Notes under the pieces: model-generated
The model's database searches: none
What the model saw: only the letters and a program-made list of their open reading frames with translations
What the model was told of the DNA's origin: nothing
Shown: positions 61,598 through 64,000 of the stretch, one piece after another
How the letters are laid out: every line of letters begins with the position of its first letter
Position numbering within the stretch: position 1 is the stretch's first letter
Position numbers and translations under genes: made by a program
Origin: Thermoleophilia bacterium UBA6103
Lineage (GTDB): Bacteria > Actinomycetota > Thermoleophilia > UBA2241
Direction: 5' to 3'
Assembly (NCBI GenBank): GCA_002423545.1
Contig: DIWP01000002.1
Coordinates: 511 to 64,510, forward strand
Length of the DNA stretch: 64,000 nucleotides

Positions 61598-62825
61598 CGC
61601 CCCAGACCACATACTTGGAGCACGTCAGGGTGTGCGGCCCGATGGGTCCGCGCAGATGCAGCTTCTGAGTACAGACCCCGAGATCGACGCCGTGCCCGAA
61701 GGCTGCGCCGTCGGCCAGCCGGGTCGACGCGTTGACGAAGACACACGCGGCATCGACCCGTTCGGTGAACACGCGAGCTGCCGCCAGGTCTTCGGTGACG
61801 ATCGCCTCGGCGCTTCCCGTGCCGAACCGCGCGATGTGCGCGACCGCCTCGTCGATCGATGCCACGACGCGCACCGCGATGCGCGCCGTGAGGAACTCCT
61901 TCTCGTAGTGCGCGGCGGTGGCTCGCTTGACGGTGACGTCCGCCGCCAGATCGATCGTCGTGCGGTCGCCGTAGACCTCGACGCCGCGCCGGTCGAGCTC
62001 CTTGATGATGCCCGGCAGGAAGGCACGCGCCACCGACCCGTGGACCAGGAGGGTCTCCGCGGCGGTCGGATGAGCGGCACGCGTGCACTTGGCGTTGATC
62101 ACGATCGCCTCGGCCTCCTGCAGGTCCGCAGCCGCATCGACGTAGACATGGCAGTTGCCGGCGCCCGACGTGAGCGAGGGAGCGATTGCGTGCGTACCGA
62201 CGTACTTGCGCAGATCGTCGCCGCCCAGCGGCACCACGAGGTCCAGGCAGCCGGGGTCCTGTAGCAGATCCAGCAACTCCTCCGGCTCGGTCGACAGATG
62301 GGACACCGTCCCCGGCGGCAACCCCGCCTCGAGGACGGCTCCTTCGGCGACCTCGGCGAGCATGCGGTTGCTGTGCTTGCCCGACGCGGCGCCCCGCAGC
62401 ACACACGCGTTGCCGGCCTTGAGGCAGACCGCAGCCGCGTCGATGGTAGTGCGCGGGTGCCACTCGTAGATGACGCCGACGACACCGAACGGGGCTCGCA
62501 GCTCGCGGATCTCAAGACCTCCGTCGAGCCGCCCACCGCGCTCGATCGCCCCCACTGGGTCGTCGAGTACCGTCAGCCGGCGGATGTCTGCCGCCAGCTC
62601 CGCCAGACGCTCCTCGTCGAGGTACAGACGGTCGATCGTCTCGTCGCCGAGGTGGGCGCCGCGGGCGGCGGCGATGTCCTCAGCGTTCTCCCGCAGGATC
62701 TCGTCGCGGCGCCGCGCGATGGCCTCGGCGATGCGCTCCAGCGCCTCGTCTTTGCGCGTCCGCGGCAGTCCGGCCATGACGACCGCCGCCGCTCGCGCTT
62801 GTCCGCAGATCTGCTTGATGCTCAT
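61578..62825 (-). CDS. proA: ProA-family (glutamyl-phosphate reductase) protein lacking the canonical catalytic Cys
   Basis: 415-residue aldehyde-dehydrogenase-fold protein, clearly of the ProA family by its start, GVVGVIYEWHPRTTID, GAGNCHVYVD, the ETLLVH segment and the C-terminal TQKLHLRGPIG. At the catalytic loop, where ProA normally reads NAKxQRPxxCNxxET, it reads NAKCTRAAHPTAAET. The nucleophile position is Pro253 (codon CCG), with a Cys at 247 instead. The VPRGG-type loop is also changed (VPLGGDD). Only 51 bases separate it from obg, where proB usually sits. Family certain; proline role uncertain. Confidence 0.85.
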   Translation of the reverse strand: MSIKQICGQARAAAVVMAGLPRTRKDEALERIAEAIARRRDEILRENAEDIAAARGAHLGDETIDRLYLDEERLAELAADIRRLTVLDDPVGAIERGGRLDGGLEIRELRAPFGVVGVIYEWHPRTTIDAAAVCLKAGNACVLRGAASGKHSNRMLAEVAEGAVLEAGLPPGTVSHLSTEPEELLDLLQDPGCLDLVVPLGGDDLRKYVGTHAIAPSLTSGAGNCHVYVDAAADLQEAEAIVINAKCTRAAHPTAAETLLVHGSVARAFLPGIIKELDRRGVEVYGDRTTIDLAADVTVKRATAAHYEKEFLTARIAVRVVASIDEAVAHIARFGTGSAEAIVTEDLAAARVFTERVDAACVFVNASTRLADGAAFGHGVDLGVCTQKLHLRGPIGPHTLTCSKYVVWGDGHVHQ

Positions 62826-62876
62826 CGTGCCGCAAGCGTACCACGCCGCGGCCGCGGCCCACGCCGGCCGACGCTG

Positions 62877-64000
62877 TCAGAAGAGTTCGAACTCGCTCTC
62901 GCCGACCAGCACCGTCGCTCCGGGCTCGGCGCCGGCGCGTCGTAGCGCCGCAGAGACGCCGGCGCGCTCCATGACCTGCTGCAGGTAGGCGACCGCCTCC
63001 TCGTTGTCGAGGTCTGCCTTGGCGACCAGCCTCTCCAGGGCGACGCCCCGGACGCGCCATGAACGTCCCTCTCGATCGACGGCGAAATCGGCCGTGCGGT
63101 CGCCGCCCGGCCGCAGCACCGCAGACGGCCGCACGACCTCCGGTACCGACTCGGCGACGGGGGGCAGCGCCCGCTGCATCGTCTCGACGAGCGTGGACAA
63201 GCCGAAACCGGACGCGCTCGAGACCGCGACGACGGGACACGGCGCACCGAAGCCGACGTCCGGCGACCCTTCCAGGTCCCGCGCCCAGGCGCCGCCGTCG
63301 AGGTCGACCTTGCTGAAGGCGACGATGCGCGGACGGCGGACCAGTGCCGGCTGGAACGCCTCCAGCTCGGCGTGCACCGTCCGCAGATCGCCGCGCGCCG
63401 TCTCTTCGCCCTGGGAAGCGTCGGCTACGTAGACCAGCGCCCGGGTGCGCTCGACGTGGGCGAGGAACTCGTGTCCCAGACCGACGCCCTCGCTGGCGCC
63501 CTCGATGAGACCCGGGATGTCGGCCAGGACGAGCGTGCGTCCGTCGTCGAGCGTCAGCACGCCGAGATTCGGCTCGATGGTGGTGAAGGGATAGGCGGCG
63601 ATCTTCGGGCGGGCCCGCGTGAGAGCCGCCAGGAGCGACGACTTGCCGGCATTGGGAGCGCCGACCAGGCCGACGTCTGCGAGGAGCTTCATGTGCAGCA
63701 GCAGCCAGCGCTCCTGGCCGGGCAGTCCGCGTTCGGCGAAGTGAGGGGCACGACGAGTCGACGAGACGAAGCAGCGGTTGCCGCGTCCGCCCTCCCCGCC
63801 TTCGGCGACGACGGCGGCGGAACCCGGCTCGACGAGATCCGCCAGCAGCTCCTCGTCGAGGGTGCGGATCTCGGTGCCGGGCGGCACCTCGACGCGCAGC
63901 GTGCGTCCGTCGGCGCCGTGGCGACCGGCGCCGCGACCGTGACCGCCGGCGGGAGCGCGATAGTGGATCCGTCGTGTGAAGCCGGCAAGGTCGCGGACCT
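62877..64000 (-). CDS. obg: Obg GTPase (C-terminal 374 residues; N-terminus outside the window)
   Basis: Conserved ribosome-associated GTPase involved in 50S assembly and stress control. The window holds the end of the glycine-rich Obg fold (GRGAGRHGADG..VPPGT), the G domain with GAPNAGKSSLL, DIPGLIEGA and SKVD, and a C-terminal OCT domain ending GESEFELF. The frame is open to the right edge, with the last full codon starting at 63998; an internal GTG at 63887 is not the start. The order obg-(proB)-proA-nadD is well known. Confidence 0.95.
   Translation of the reverse strand, partial: VRDLAGFTRRIHYRAPAGGHGRGAGRHGADGRTLRVEVPPGTEIRTLDEELLADLVEPGSAAVVAEGGEGGRGNRCFVSSTRRAPHFAERGLPGQERWLLLHMKLLADVGLVGAPNAGKSSLLAALTRARPKIAAYPFTTIEPNLGVLTLDDGRTLVLADIPGLIEGASEGVGLGHEFLAHVERTRALVYVADASQGEETARGDLRTVHAELEAFQPALVRRPRIVAFSKVDLDGGAWARDLEGSPDVGFGAPCPVVAVSSASGFGLSTLVETMQRALPPVAESVPEVVRPSAVLRPGGDRTADFAVDREGRSWRVRGVALERLVAKADLDNEEAVAYLQQVMERAGVSAALRRAGAEPGATVLVGESEFELF

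Overview
The window is a gene-dense, very GC-rich piece of bacterial chromosome. All genes lie on the minus strand except rpmB (about 19.7 kb, plus strand). It holds about 65 protein genes and no gap over 300 bases apart from one that is mostly riboswitch. I saw no rRNA, tRNA, IS element, phage gene or CRISPR array. The content suggests a high-GC Gram-positive, probably a deep-branching actinobacterium of the Thermoleophilia/Rubrobacteria kind. The reasons are DivIVA plus SepF, a PyrR-type leader, a CGAAC-N4-GTTCG LexA box, frequent GTG starts, many ATGA/GTGA start-stop overlaps and apparently leaderless starts. The phylum placement is inference.

Layout, from low to high coordinates (transcription runs right to left). 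1-5.1 kb: pyrR-pyrB-pyrC-carA-carB (carB cut by the window edge), behind a promoter, a PyrR-binding loop and an SD-sequestering hairpin. 5.1-7.9 kb: divIVA-yggU-lspA-rluD. 7.9-11.6 kb: cca/DHH/CBS fusion, M50 protease, pgeF, then yggS-sepF-proC. This is the usual ftsZ flank, but without ftsZ. 14.3-19.6 kb: DUF1858 gene, Asp23, fakA-like, degV, recG, with rpmB diverging. 19.9-23.8 kb: ribD-ribE-ribBA-ribH under an FMN riboswitch. 23.9-31.3 kb: metK-priA-def-fmt-rsmB-rpe. 31.5-34.6 kb: der-plsY-gpsA. 34.6-43.2 kb: aroH-hisC-aroF-tyrA-aroA-cmk-plsC-ispH-DUF512 (aromatic amino acids, then CMP kinase, lipid and isoprenoid steps). 43.2-47.9 kb: parA-ftsZ-scpA-scpB-rluB (segregation, division, condensation). 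48-56.9 kb: fusA2-like, yebC, ruvCAB, queH, queA, tgt, yajC, closed by a good intrinsic terminator. 56.9-58.1 kb: dinB under a LexA box. 58.2-64 kb: obg (cut by the edge)-proA-nadD-yqeK-LytR_C protein-rsfS-CAP protein.

Most of this is core metabolism and cell-cycle machinery, so I do not claim a new defence or mobile system. The most unusual points are these: (1) a ProA homologue whose canonical catalytic Cys is Pro, in an obg-proA neighbourhood where proB is missing; (2) the compact pyr leader combining promoter, PyrR loop and a hairpin over the pyrR ribosome site; (3) a repeated TAnACT-GCG-N3-ATG arrangement (cca, metK, der) implying leaderless starts, which at der opens a 24-codon ORF whose stop overlaps the der start; (4) ftsZ moved out of its usual neighbourhood to a parA-scpAB locus; (5) an EF-G-like GTPase and an Fmt that lack a canonical catalytic residue; (6) a dinB start codon lying inside its own LexA box.
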